Assembly (NCBI RefSeq): GCF_003387355.1 | Contig: NZ_QUNH01000003.1 | Span: forward strand, 374,778-438,777 | DNA: 64,000 nt | Reading direction: 5' to 3' | Origin: Winogradskyella sediminis | GTDB taxonomy: Bacteria > Bacteroidota > Bacteroidia > Flavobacteriales > Flavobacteriaceae | In this document: in pieces, positions 1-9,298 of the stretch | Numbering within the stretch: position 1 is the stretch's first letter | Layout: each line of letters starts with the position of its first letter | Position numbers and translations under genes: made by a program | The notes under the pieces: generated by a model | Told to the model about the DNA's origin: nothing | Databases searched by the model: none | The model's input: only the letters and a program-made list of their open reading frames with translations

Positions 1-924
1 AATGGCGAATTTAGTATAGACATTTCAGGAGGTACACTTCCTTACAGTGTAGGTTTAGATGATTATAATGGTGTTTACACTACAGGAAGTGCGATACAAA
101 CAGAATTTGATTTCTCTAATTTAGAAGGTGGAGACCATACGGTTTTTGTTAGAGATGCTGAAGGCTGTGAGTCTGAATGGAATATTACTTTTCCAGAATC
201 CGTAAGTATTCTGCCAGAAGTAACTATTGAATATATCTGTGAAGATAACCAACAAGGAAATATCGTAACCGTTACAGTTGATGCTTCAATTGAAGATCTA
301 ACGCAACTAGATTATTCATTAAACGGAGGACCATTTCAACAAAGCAATATCTTCTATAATGTCCCAGTAGGTACAGACCATTACATAGAAGTGCAACACT
401 CTAATACGTGTATTCAACAAACCGACTTTTTTAACATTGTAGCCTCTGATCCTGTGACGTTATCACTTGAAGAAGGCGAACTCAATGAATTTATAGCGAA
501 TGCTGAAGGTGGTTCTGGTGATTACCAGTACACTATAAACGATGAAGATTACGGTAGCGAAAACACATTCATTATTTACGAGTCAGGCTTATACACTATA
601 ACAGTTACAGATAGTAGCGGCTGTTTTGCAACCGTTGAGGTAGAGTTAGTATTTCAAGATATCTGTATCCCTAATTGGTTTACACCAAATGGTGATGGGA
701 AATTTGATACGTGGTCACCAGGATGTATAGAAAATTACCCAAATCTCACCTTCGATATTTTTGATCGCTATGGTCGTAAAGTAGCGACATATAGAGTTGG
801 TGAAGCTTGGGACGGAAAGTATATGGGGAAAGATTTACCAACCGGTGATTATTGGTTTGTTGTAAAAACAAATGATTCCATACACGATAAAGAATTTGTC
901 GGACACTTTACACTTTACAGATAA
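1..924 (+). CDS. T9SS type B sorting domain surface protein (5' truncated)
   Basis: The reading frame is open from the first base of the window, so this is the C-terminal 307 residues of a larger protein; the first internal Met (391) is not the start. The visible part consists of repeated beta-sandwich-like modules (SGGTLPYSVGLD, then AEGGSGDYQYTIND) with paired cysteines, as in SprB-like adhesins. It ends in a gliding-motility-associated C-terminal domain: CIPNWFTPNGDGKFDTW, FDIFDRYGRKV, then WDGKYMGKDLPTGDYWFVV. That domain is the type B signal for export by the type IX secretion system and surface attachment. A PorP/SprF gene follows after 28 bp, the usual partner arrangement. The ligand is unknown. 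Confidence 0.9.
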   Translation, partial: NGEFSIDISGGTLPYSVGLDDYNGVYTTGSAIQTEFDFSNLEGGDHTVFVRDAEGCESEWNITFPESVSILPEVTIEYICEDNQQGNIVTVTVDASIEDLTQLDYSLNGGPFQQSNIFYNVPVGTDHYIEVQHSNTCIQQTDFFNIVASDPVTLSLEEGELNEFIANAEGGSGDYQYTINDEDYGSENTFIIYESGLYTITVTDSSGCFATVEVELVFQDICIPNWFTPNGDGKFDTWSPGCIENYPNLTFDIFDRYGRKVATYRVGEAWDGKYMGKDLPTGDYWFVVKTNDSIHDKEFVGHFTLYR

Positions 925-952
925 TAGCCATAACACTTAGAAAGATAACATT

Positions 953-1936
953 ATGAAAAAATTCACACTATATATTCTTTTTTTGGTCTTCGTACAAAGT
1001 TATGGCCAAGAATTAAACTTACCTGTTTGGACGCAGTATTTGGCAGATAACGATTTTGTGGTATCTCCTACGTATGCAGGAATTGGAGATAACCTAAAAA
1101 TTAGAGCTAATGGTTTAACACAATGGGTTGGTATCAAAGATGCTCCGGATAATCAATCCGTGTATGCCGATTTTAGAATGGCAGACCGCTCAGGAATAGG
1201 AATATCTGCCTACAATGACAAGAATGGAAATACACGTCAAAAAGGTGTTAAGTTTTCTTTTGCGCACCATTTAACTTTAGATTATAAAACGAAACAGTTT
1301 GTATCATTTGGATTGTCGTATAACATTAATAGTTTTAGAATTGATATTGAAAATTTTAATACTACCTACGACATTCCAATCCTCGATCCAACAATTACAG
1401 ATGATAGATCTGTTTCTAATAATAATTTTGATGCCGGAATTTTATACCGTTGGAAAGCATTTTTCTTAAGTTTTAATGCCAATAATATTCTAAAAAAAGA
1501 TTTAGACCCATACACTGGCTTAGAACCTAGCCGTCTATTAAATTATCAGTTATATACTGGATTAGTGATAAAAAACCGTCATAATAAAGATGTTGAATTT
1601 GAACCATCTGTGTTTGTACAAATGTTTGATAGTGATAGACGTTCTAGTACAGATTTAAACTTTAAATACAGAAAATTTAATAGAAAAGGAGATTACTATT
1701 TTGTGGGAGGTTCTTACCGTTTCTTAAACGACCAATTCTTTAAGCCACTAAATTTAGGGCCAATGGCAGGTATTACTTTTAATCAGTTCTTTTTTGCGTA
1801 TTCGTATCAATTAACAATGAATGATCTATCCGGTTTTAATTCAGGGACACATATGATAACAATCGGTTTAGACTTTTTACAAGGCGCTAGTAATTGTGCC
1901 TGTACTAAAGGAACGAGTCAAAGTTATTATAGATAA
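953..1936 (+). CDS. PorP/SprF family type IX secretion membrane protein
   Basis: The 327-residue protein has a signal peptide (MKKFTLYILFLVFVQSYGQ) followed by a predicted outer-membrane beta-barrel. Family marks are LPVWTQYLADNDFVVSPTYAGIG near the N terminus, alternating hydrophobic strands, and a final strand ending TIGLDFLQG. PorP/SprF proteins act in the outer membrane and are needed for export or anchoring of individual type B T9SS substrates. Its position 28 bp downstream of such a substrate suggests one operon and a dedicated partner role. The C-terminal Cys pair (NCACTKG) is outside the barrel and of unknown purpose. Confidence 0.88.
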   Translation: MKKFTLYILFLVFVQSYGQELNLPVWTQYLADNDFVVSPTYAGIGDNLKIRANGLTQWVGIKDAPDNQSVYADFRMADRSGIGISAYNDKNGNTRQKGVKFSFAHHLTLDYKTKQFVSFGLSYNINSFRIDIENFNTTYDIPILDPTITDDRSVSNNNFDAGILYRWKAFFLSFNANNILKKDLDPYTGLEPSRLLNYQLYTGLVIKNRHNKDVEFEPSVFVQMFDSDRRSSTDLNFKYRKFNRKGDYYFVGGSYRFLNDQFFKPLNLGPMAGITFNQFFFAYSYQLTMNDLSGFNSGTHMITIGLDFLQGASNCACTKGTSQSYYR

Positions 1937-2123
1937 ACGTTTAAAGTATACCATTTTAGTTAAAAACATAGATTTAGATCTGAATTGATTTTTTTTTACA
2001 CATAACTATCTCTTAATGTTATGTTTAAGTTCGACGATTTAATAATCCGTACAACGGAGTTTTTAAAGGTTTAAGTAAATTAATAGTTACGTTTACTATG
2101 CTATTAATTATTAGACCTATTCA
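1937..2123. other. Intergenic region without recognised features
   Basis: This AT-rich gap separates the PorP/SprF operon from the large sugar-dehydrogenase gene. I see no terminator-grade hairpin and no clear TAnnTTTG promoter core, though a promoter for the downstream gene is expected here. Confidence 0.4.
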
Positions 2124-5100
2124 ATGAAAAATCATTTCACTAAGAAATGGTTTGGGCAAATCCCATCTTATATTCAGTCCAAATCATTCAAAATTAGATC
2201 CACACTCATTATAATTGCATCATTGTTATTATTTGGTGCATTCCCTTATTTTAATGGTCAAGGTCCAGGATTAACACTACAGGATCATGGCACTATTGGT
2301 CCGTATGCAGATTTAAAATTTCCAGATGAAGCTAATATTGACTTGTCTTTAACGCATAGAGTTGCCTACCCAAATTTAACATTTAACTCTCCAATAGTTT
2401 ATAAAGCGGTACCCAATCAAAATCGCATTATATTAGCACAACTCGATGGAGTTATCTATTGGTTTGACGATGACGAAACCACAACAACAAAAACCGTATT
2501 GTTAGATTTAAACGAAGATGTAGGAGTGGTTCACGATGGTGGTTTTTTGGGCCTAGCATTACATCCGGATTTTAATGCTGCCGCAAATGCTAAAAATTAT
2601 ATTTACGTTTATTATACTTCAGAAAATTGGAATAGTGAAGATGAACCAAGGCCAGGAACACATACTGGTCAGGGTTGTACTTGGAGCGAAGGCACAAGAA
2701 ATGAATACCAAGGAAACTCATTAATTTTAGAGCGTTTTGAGGTCGATCCTACAAATTTAACTTTTATTCCTGGCTCTAGGCTTAATTTGTTTGATGTAAG
2801 AATGTATGGTACTACCCATTATGGTGGTGGAATGGATTTTGGTGATGATGGATTTCTATATTTAACTATTGGAGATCAGGCTTCTTGGAGGCGTGCTCAA
2901 GATATTACGGACAATTTTAATGGAGGCGCTTTAAGAATAGACGTAGATAAAGATCCTACTAAAAGCCATGCGCCAATTAGAAAAAAACAAGATGTTGGAT
3001 ATGTTGGTGAATCTTCAGGAATTAATTATTGGATTCCTAACGACAATCCTTTTTTAAGTCCAGATGGTTCACGCTATGAAGAATATTACAGCGTAGGATT
3101 AAGAAATCCTTTTAGAATGTCTAAAGACCGTGTTACAGGTGAATTTTACATTGGTGACGTTGGCTTAAGCTCACATGAAGAGGTGAATATCCTAAAAAAA
3201 GGTGCAAATTACGGATGGCCTATATATGAAGGATTTGGGTACAGAAATACCAGTTGTGCTTCCATGTTAGACGGAATGCCACACGAAGAACCTTTAACAG
3301 AATTTTCAAGAAATGACGCAAGGGCTTTAGCTGGCGGCTATGTATACAGAGGAACAGAAATTCCTGATTTATATGGGGTATATGTCTGTGCCGATTATTC
3401 TAGAAATGGAATTTTTACGGTAAATACGCTTACTGGAGATTACGAACAAGTCTCTAGTTTACAAAATGTAATTTCCTTTGGTGAAGATAAAGATGGAGAA
3501 CTGTATTTGCTAAGACATGGTAACAACAGAAACATACATAAACTTATTGAAGGCGTCGATAATGGCTATGCTCCCATGCCACAATTACTTTCAGATACAG
3601 AGGTTTTTACTAACATGACAACCCTAGATGTAAAACCAGGTATTGTGCCATATGAGTTATATGAGTCATTTTGGTCTGATGGCGCATTAAAAAGACGTTG
3701 GATTGCTGTACCAAATAACGATGGTGTACATAGCGGAACTAGTGAACAAATAAAATATTCTGAATATAACGATTGGGAATTTCCACCAGGAACCGTAATC
3801 ATTAAACAATTCGATTTGCAAATTGATGATAACGATCCCTCTATTACTAAAAAAATTGAAACTCGTTTTTCTATTGCCGATAGACATGGAGGATGGTATT
3901 ATTTAACCTATAATTGGAATGATGCACAAACGGATGCTGTATTACAAACCACAAGTTTAAATGAACCTGTTACCATTTCTACCAATAATTCAGGAGGTAC
4001 AAGAACACAAATGTGGCATTTTCCATCAAATTTAGAATGTGTATCCTGTCATAATGAGGCTAATAATGGTAACTTAGGTCTTAAAACCAGATACTTAAAT
4101 ACCGATTATACGTATAATACAACTGGTTTAGAAAGAAATCAGTTAGTAACTTTAAGTCATTTAGGGATTTTAGACCAAACCATAACAGATGCAGACACAG
4201 AAGCCATCATAACTAATAAAAGAATAGATGATTCTCAGGCTTCATTAGAAGATAGAGCAAGGTCGTATTTAGATTTAAACTGTGCATATTGTCACAGATT
4301 GGATAATCCTTTAAGAACCAGTTTCGATTTACGTTATTACAACAGCCTTGAAGCTACAGGTATTTTATCTACAGGGATTTTAAGTCCATTAGAGATTGAT
4401 CCGGATGAAAAAATAATATATCCAGGTGATGCTTCAAAATCGATACTTTATCATAAGATTAATAGTGTTAATCAAGCTATTATGATGCCTCCTTTATCTA
4501 AATTAGAAATTGATGACTCAGGAGTCGCTTTAATAGAAGAATGGATAAATCAATTGGATTCCGATATTACTGGTATTGAGAACAATCCTAACCCTATGAG
4601 TAATTTAGCACTTCTACCTTCTGCAGTTAATTCTGGGTTTACAGGTCCTGGTATGGAACAAGGTCGTGGCACTCCTTACGAAATTTTATATGAGCCTTTA
4701 ACTGGCGAATACAAAACCTTTTCTCAATATGCTGAATATGGTGTAAAATATCAATATAATCAAGGACAAGTAGATGTAGATGATGGCTTCTTTTGGCGTG
4801 TGGATTGGCCCAACCCTAAATTTGTGAATTACGTTACTATTGGTGGTTCGTACAGTGGACAATCTCAAGAATATACTATGTGGAGAGTCAGTTACTTAAG
4901 AGAGGGCAATTGGATAACTATAGATGAAGGTCAAGGAGGCTGGATAAGTGGAGGTACTTTTCAATGGGGAGGAAATCAACAAGTGCCTATATATGCTGAA
5001 GCTTTACGAGTACAACTTTATAGCGATGGTATTCATGATGTTAATAGTATTCATATCAGAGGGAGAGGCGCTTCTTCAGGTGCTGGAAATAATGCACCTA

Positions 5101-7004
5101 ACAATCCCAATCTAAACGATATAAACTCAGAACCTAAAGCCACTCTTGTACAGTTTGTACCATTCGATAATTTTACAACAATAGAGAATGTTATTGCTGG
5201 CACCCAACAAACAACCTGTAATGTTGTTGATAACACCTACTCACAAGATGTTATTGTAACCTATTCAAATGCACCAGAAACAGGCTCATTGGTTGTTAAT
5301 GGTCAAAGTTTCCCAATTACCACGAGTCCACAAACAATTACTTTAACCGGATTACCATCCAATGGACAAGCAGTAGAAATTGAAGCTGAATTCACAGATG
5401 GTTACAAAAGTTTATATAATAGTAACGCTACAGTATTTACAGCTCCAGAAAACTGTGTAGATCTCATTGTTGGTGTTGATGAAACTCTTGAAATTGATTC
5501 GGATTATACGGTTCCTGCAGCTGGTAAAATTGAAATTTTTGAAGGCGGTAGTTTAACTATTACAGGTAATTTAGTTGTGAATGGTGAAGTAATTTTAAAC
5601 TCAATATCAAATAAGTATTCAAGTCTAATTGTTGAAGGAACAAGTACAGGTAACGTTAATTATAAAAGACATGTTAACGCCTTTAATGGTGTTACAGGTA
5701 ATGATTTAATTTCAACTCCGGTTAGTGGACAAACATTTGGTGATTTTGCGATTAGCAATAATGAAAATTTATATGAAAACCCATTAAATACATCTCAGAA
5801 ACTGTTTGGTCCTTTTAATGAAACTTCAGGAACCTATGGAGTCTACTCCACCGACACAAATGCAGCAACAAATTTAGAATTAGGTGTCGGTTATAGAGCT
5901 GCCAGAGAAAGCTCAGATGATGCCTTGTATGGCACTACCCTAACCTTTACAGGTAATGTTGCTACCAATATTGTTACTCATAATATAACCACTTCAGGGT
6001 CGTCTTATAGTGGATGGAATTTAATTGGAAACCCATACACATCCTATATTGATTTTGACACCTTTTTTAATCATAATAAAAATGAGCTTAATAGTGGTGC
6101 TTACCAAGCAGTGTATGGTTACGATGGTGATACCACAAATGGCTGGACTGTTCTTAATAGTTTAAATATTACGGAAGGTAAATTAATTGCTCCAGGACAA
6201 GGATTCTTTGTAAGAAGTCAACAAGGAGGAGGCACCATAGAATTTACACCAGAGATGCGTGTAAGCGGTACTAGTGACGACTTTATATTAGGAAGATCAA
6301 CACCTTCAGCTCATATTGGGTTTTTAAAACTTAAGTCTAGTGCATTAAACTCAGAATATACTACAGATATCTATTTTAATACCAATGCTACTTCAGGTCT
6401 AGATCCTGGTTATGATGCTGCACTTTATACAGGTAGTGCTCCTGCTTTTGCAATTTTTTCTCACCTCGTAGATGATGATTCAGGAGTGCCATTTATGATT
6501 CAAGCACTAGATGAGGTAGCCTTAAATAATGCTACAATTGCATTAGGAGTTAATGCGGCCCAAGGTCAGGAAGTCACAATAAGTATCGAGGCATCCGACT
6601 TGCCAGATACAGTTAATGTCTACTTAGAAGATACGGCTCATAATACATTCACTTTATTAAATTCAGACACCTATACATTTACTGCTCAAAGTGATTTATC
6701 TGGCGTAGGTCGTTTCTATATTAGATTTGAAAATGAAGTACTTAATATAGATAATCCAACACTGAATGTTTTAAAGATTGCAGCAAACCAAGCTGAACGT
6801 ACCATTGAGATTATAGGTCCGTTAGAAGCACAGACAACATTAGTACTTTACGATATTAACGGTCGAAAAATTTTAGATACAAATTTAGACCTTACTTCTA
6901 CAAACCAATCCGTAAATGTTAAACACCTATCTACAGGAATTTATATTGTAGAGCTAGCAATGGTTTCTGGAAATACCCGAGTTCAAAAATTAGTTATCGA
7001 ATAG
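2124..7004 (+). CDS. Secreted PQQ-type sugar dehydrogenase / diheme cytochrome c fusion with T9SS type A signal
   Basis: The 1626-residue multidomain protein has an N-terminal membrane or signal segment (residues ~28-42). A glucose/sorbosone dehydrogenase beta-propeller follows (~75-475), with typical strings such as HDGGFLGLALHPDF, GGGMDFGDDGFLYLTIGD and YSVGLRNPFRMS. An SO2930-like region then carries two c-type heme motifs, C639VSCH and C720AYCH. A discoidin-like beta-sandwich lies around 820-980, and a long beta-rich segment leads to a T9SS type A C-terminal domain (LVLYDINGRKI, LSTGIYIVELAM). It probably oxidises an extracellular sugar or aldose and passes electrons to its own hemes. The substrate cannot be read from the sequence. 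A strong terminator follows immediately. Confidence 0.85.
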   Translation: MKNHFTKKWFGQIPSYIQSKSFKIRSTLIIIASLLLFGAFPYFNGQGPGLTLQDHGTIGPYADLKFPDEANIDLSLTHRVAYPNLTFNSPIVYKAVPNQNRIILAQLDGVIYWFDDDETTTTKTVLLDLNEDVGVVHDGGFLGLALHPDFNAAANAKNYIYVYYTSENWNSEDEPRPGTHTGQGCTWSEGTRNEYQGNSLILERFEVDPTNLTFIPGSRLNLFDVRMYGTTHYGGGMDFGDDGFLYLTIGDQASWRRAQDITDNFNGGALRIDVDKDPTKSHAPIRKKQDVGYVGESSGINYWIPNDNPFLSPDGSRYEEYYSVGLRNPFRMSKDRVTGEFYIGDVGLSSHEEVNILKKGANYGWPIYEGFGYRNTSCASMLDGMPHEEPLTEFSRNDARALAGGYVYRGTEIPDLYGVYVCADYSRNGIFTVNTLTGDYEQVSSLQNVISFGEDKDGELYLLRHGNNRNIHKLIEGVDNGYAPMPQLLSDTEVFTNMTTLDVKPGIVPYELYESFWSDGALKRRWIAVPNNDGVHSGTSEQIKYSEYNDWEFPPGTVIIKQFDLQIDDNDPSITKKIETRFSIADRHGGWYYLTYNWNDAQTDAVLQTTSLNEPVTISTNNSGGTRTQMWHFPSNLECVSCHNEANNGNLGLKTRYLNTDYTYNTTGLERNQLVTLSHLGILDQTITDADTEAIITNKRIDDSQASLEDRARSYLDLNCAYCHRLDNPLRTSFDLRYYNSLEATGILSTGILSPLEIDPDEKIIYPGDASKSILYHKINSVNQAIMMPPLSKLEIDDSGVALIEEWINQLDSDITGIENNPNPMSNLALLPSAVNSGFTGPGMEQGRGTPYEILYEPLTGEYKTFSQYAEYGVKYQYNQGQVDVDDGFFWRVDWPNPKFVNYVTIGGSYSGQSQEYTMWRVSYLREGNWITIDEGQGGWISGGTFQWGGNQQVPIYAEALRVQLYSDGIHDVNSIHIRGRGASSGAGNNAPNNPNLNDINSEPKATLVQFVPFDNFTTIENVIAGTQQTTCNVVDNTYSQDVIVTYSNAPETGSLVVNGQSFPITTSPQTITLTGLPSNGQAVEIEAEFTDGYKSLYNSNATVFTAPENCVDLIVGVDETLEIDSDYTVPAAGKIEIFEGGSLTITGNLVVNGEVILNSISNKYSSLIVEGTSTGNVNYKRHVNAFNGVTGNDLISTPVSGQTFGDFAISNNENLYENPLNTSQKLFGPFNETSGTYGVYSTDTNAATNLELGVGYRAARESSDDALYGTTLTFTGNVATNIVTHNITTSGSSYSGWNLIGNPYTSYIDFDTFFNHNKNELNSGAYQAVYGYDGDTTNGWTVLNSLNITEGKLIAPGQGFFVRSQQGGGTIEFTPEMRVSGTSDDFILGRSTPSAHIGFLKLKSSALNSEYTTDIYFNTNATSGLDPGYDAALYTGSAPAFAIFSHLVDDDSGVPFMIQALDEVALNNATIALGVNAAQGQEVTISIEASDLPDTVNVYLEDTAHNTFTLLNSDTYTFTAQSDLSGVGRFYIRFENEVLNIDNPTLNVLKIAANQAERTIEIIGPLEAQTTLVLYDINGRKILDTNLDLTSTNQSVNVKHLSTGIYIVELAMVSGNTRVQKLVIE

Positions 7005-7023
7005 ACCTTTTTGTCAGGAGAAG

Positions 7024-7060
7024 AAAAACGCAAAACTTTATATAGGTTTTGCGTTTTTTT
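7024..7060 (+). terminator. Rho-independent terminator after the dehydrogenase gene
   Basis: A perfect 13-bp stem, AAAAACGCAAAAC with GTTTTGCGTTTTT, has a 9-nt loop and ends in a T run. It lies 19 bp after the stop codon of the sugar-dehydrogenase gene. Confidence 0.9.
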
Positions 7061-7099
7061 ATATCTAAAATTCTAATTTATTAATACTTTTATTCTACA

Positions 7100-7909
7100 A
7101 TGGATAAAAGCAATTTATTACGTTATAAAGGATACATTAAAACACCTTCTTTATTTCTTTCTCAAGGGAGTCTTAATTTAAATCCCATTGAACTCAGTTC
7201 AGAATTTGAGTCCTTACCAAAAGATGTTAATTTTAAAAATCAGCGATTAGGAAAACTTGTTGAAGAATTTGTTTTTTACCAACTAAAGCTGCAATCTAAC
7301 GTAAAATGGCTGGTTGAAAATATACAAATTCAAAAAGAACGTACTACTATTGGTGAGTTGGATGCGCTCTACCTCTTAAATAATAAACCTATTCATCTTG
7401 AAGTGGTCTACAAATTCTATTTATACGATAGTCTTAAGTCGTATAACAACCCACTCTCCTATTGGATTGGTCCCAACCGTAAAGACACCCTTTGCTATAA
7501 AATAGATAAGCTTAAAAACAAACAATTCCCATTACTGTTTAAGAGCGACACTAAGCAGCAACTAGAGCCTTATAATATTGATATGACAACAATATCTCAG
7601 TCACTCTGTTTTAAAGCACAATTGTTTTTGCCATGTAATGAAACTAATATTCAATTTGGGAGTTTAAATCAAAATTGTGTTTCAGGTGTTTATATTTCGT
7701 ATCTTAATTTGTTTAAGTTTAAAACGTTAAAGTTTTATAAACCTCAAAAATTAGATTGGTTAGTTGTACCACATAATGATATCGATTGGCGAGATTATGA
7801 TAGTGCAATTATGGATATTGAAAAAGAAATTGAAGTAAAGCGTTCTCCTCTCGTTTGGATAAAACATAGTGATACCAAAATTGTAAAATGCTTTGTAACC
7901 TTCTGGTAA
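7100..7909 (+). CDS. DUF1853 family protein
   Basis: The 269-residue protein is recognisable as DUF1853 from LGKLVEEFVFYQLK, the ERTTIGELDALYLL stretch and HLEVVYKFYLY. The GELD...HLEVVYKFYL pattern resembles a PD-(D/E)XK nuclease core (GE-x-D ... x-E-V-K-x), so a nuclease-like fold is possible but not shown. Its cellular role is unknown. It ends two bases before the start of the pseudouridine synthase, so the two are probably co-transcribed and translationally close. Confidence 0.8.
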   Translation: MDKSNLLRYKGYIKTPSLFLSQGSLNLNPIELSSEFESLPKDVNFKNQRLGKLVEEFVFYQLKLQSNVKWLVENIQIQKERTTIGELDALYLLNNKPIHLEVVYKFYLYDSLKSYNNPLSYWIGPNRKDTLCYKIDKLKNKQFPLLFKSDTKQQLEPYNIDMTTISQSLCFKAQLFLPCNETNIQFGSLNQNCVSGVYISYLNLFKFKTLKFYKPQKLDWLVVPHNDIDWRDYDSAIMDIEKEIEVKRSPLVWIKHSDTKIVKCFVTFW

Positions 7910-7911
7910 AT

Positions 7912-8475
7912 ATGAAAGAACATCGTTATTTGAAAATATACAAACCTTACGGCTATTTAAGTCAATTTGTGAACCATCAGAATAAACGGAAATCTAAAAA
8001 ATTATTAGGAGCGTTTTGTGATGCCGCAGAAGGTATTATGGCTGTAGGACGTTTAGATGAAAAATCTGAAGGCTTACTATTATTAACAACAGATGGAAAG
8101 TTTAGTAACTACATTACAAGTAGCGCCATTGAAAAGGAGTACCACGTTATGGTTGATGGTATTATCACACCAGAGATTATCACCAAACTATCAAATGGAG
8201 TAGAAATTTCTGTAAATGGATCGTTGTATAAAACAAAGTCTTGCAAAGCAGAAATTTTAGAAGACACGTCACATATAGTAGAACGTTTTGTTCGTGATGA
8301 ACGACATGGTATTACAACATGGCTATCCATTACTATTACCGAAGGAAAATTTAGACAAGTCCGAAAAATGACTGCAAAAGTAGGATTACCAACATTGCGA
8401 TTAGTCAGGGTGAGGATTGGCGAATATCGTTTAGATAAAATGAAACCTGCTGAGGTCTTACCTATTAGTTATTAG
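7912..8475 (+). CDS. rluE: RluE-like 23S rRNA pseudouridine synthase (RsuA family)
   Basis: This enzyme isomerises uridine to pseudouridine in rRNA. The start at 7912 gives MKEHRYLKIYKPYGYLSQF, 187 residues. A longer in-frame start at 7888 would overlap the DUF1853 gene and adds only a non-conserved leader. The catalytic motif GRLDEKSEGLLLLTTDG carries Asp49, and the C-terminal EGKFRQVRKMTAKVGLPTLRLVRVRIG is the RsuA/RluE signature. There is no S4 domain, which fits RluE (U2457 in E. coli) better than RluB or RsuA. Its 3' end overlaps the convergent gene by 11 bp. Confidence 0.85.
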   Translation: MKEHRYLKIYKPYGYLSQFVNHQNKRKSKKLLGAFCDAAEGIMAVGRLDEKSEGLLLLTTDGKFSNYITSSAIEKEYHVMVDGIITPEIITKLSNGVEISVNGSLYKTKSCKAEILEDTSHIVERFVRDERHGITTWLSITITEGKFRQVRKMTAKVGLPTLRLVRVRIGEYRLDKMKPAEVLPISY

Positions 8476-9199
8476 AAGCATCGGCAGTAGTTGCTTCAGC
8501 TGTTTTTTCTGTGATAATTACTTTTTCGTTCTGAAATACAATAGTAGCTTTTACTCCTGTCAGTAGATTCCATTCTTTTGAGGAAATAACGTTACCTTTA
8601 TCATCATATACCACAAATTCTGCGGTATTAGGACCAGATTCTCCTTGGTTTAAAGCAATAATATCTACTATATTTTTTCCTTCAGCCAAATTCACTTCTA
8701 CCCTTCTATAACTGCCTGTAAGTAATAAATTATTTTTGACAACTGTACCGTTTACCAAAATTTGAACACGGTCTCCATCGGGATATTGATGATCTCTACA
8801 GACTATATTTACAAATTTGGTGTCTACATTGTGCTCTCCTAAAAATTGATCGGACATGGTTCTTACGATGCCACCTTTTACAGCTTCCGTTTTCCAACGT
8901 TTTTCAAAAATTTCACCAGGACTTTTTAAGCCGTCATTTTCAATCATAGAAAATGGTTTTTCGGTTTCTCTGATTATAAATTTTTCTTCACTTTTCTCAG
9001 TGTTACCACTAGAATTTTCATCTTCTTTCTTAAGAATCGGCGCCACCTTAACTTTAACCAAAGCAGAGTCTTTTTTCTTCTTAGACTCTACAGCCGGAAT
9101 ACGGATAGATTTCGTCTCCTTGTCCTTAATAACTTGAGAAAACATCATTGAACTACAAAAGATGCAGAGTAAAAATGCTATGATATGACTCGTTTTCAC
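8465..9199 (-). CDS. Secreted protein of unknown function
   Basis: The 244-residue protein has a clear signal peptide (MKTSHIIAFLLCIFCSSMMFSQ), so it is periplasmic or exported. A low-complexity Lys/Glu-rich linker (residues ~25-75) follows, then a conserved-looking globular region containing KSPGEIFEKRWKTEAVKGG, VNIVCRDHQYPDGDRVQILVNG and NLAEGKNIVDIIALNQGESGPNTAEFVVYDD. The latter half looks like a beta-sandwich. I do not recognise a functional family. It stands alone, convergent with rluE and followed upstream by a helicase gene on the same strand. Confidence 0.6.
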   Translation of the reverse strand: MKTSHIIAFLLCIFCSSMMFSQVIKDKETKSIRIPAVESKKKKDSALVKVKVAPILKKEDENSSGNTEKSEEKFIIRETEKPFSMIENDGLKSPGEIFEKRWKTEAVKGGIVRTMSDQFLGEHNVDTKFVNIVCRDHQYPDGDRVQILVNGTVVKNNLLLTGSYRRVEVNLAEGKNIVDIIALNQGESGPNTAEFVVYDDKGNVISSKEWNLLTGVKATIVFQNEKVIITEKTAEATTADASNN

Positions 9200-9298
9200 T
9201 ATAATATTATGGGCTTAAAGTATTTTATTATTAAAGTTACAAAAACCGTACCTATTTCAAATTAAAGATATAAAAATGAAAATCATTACAAAAAAAAG

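Noticed and set aside
7888..7911. Upstream start for the pseudouridine synthase
   Set aside because: It overlaps the DUF1853 gene and adds residues that do not look conserved.
8856..9137. 93-codon plus-strand ORF opposite the secreted-protein gene
   Set aside because: It is a shadow frame of the minus-strand gene, with low-complexity Ser/Leu/Phe composition and no upstream signals.
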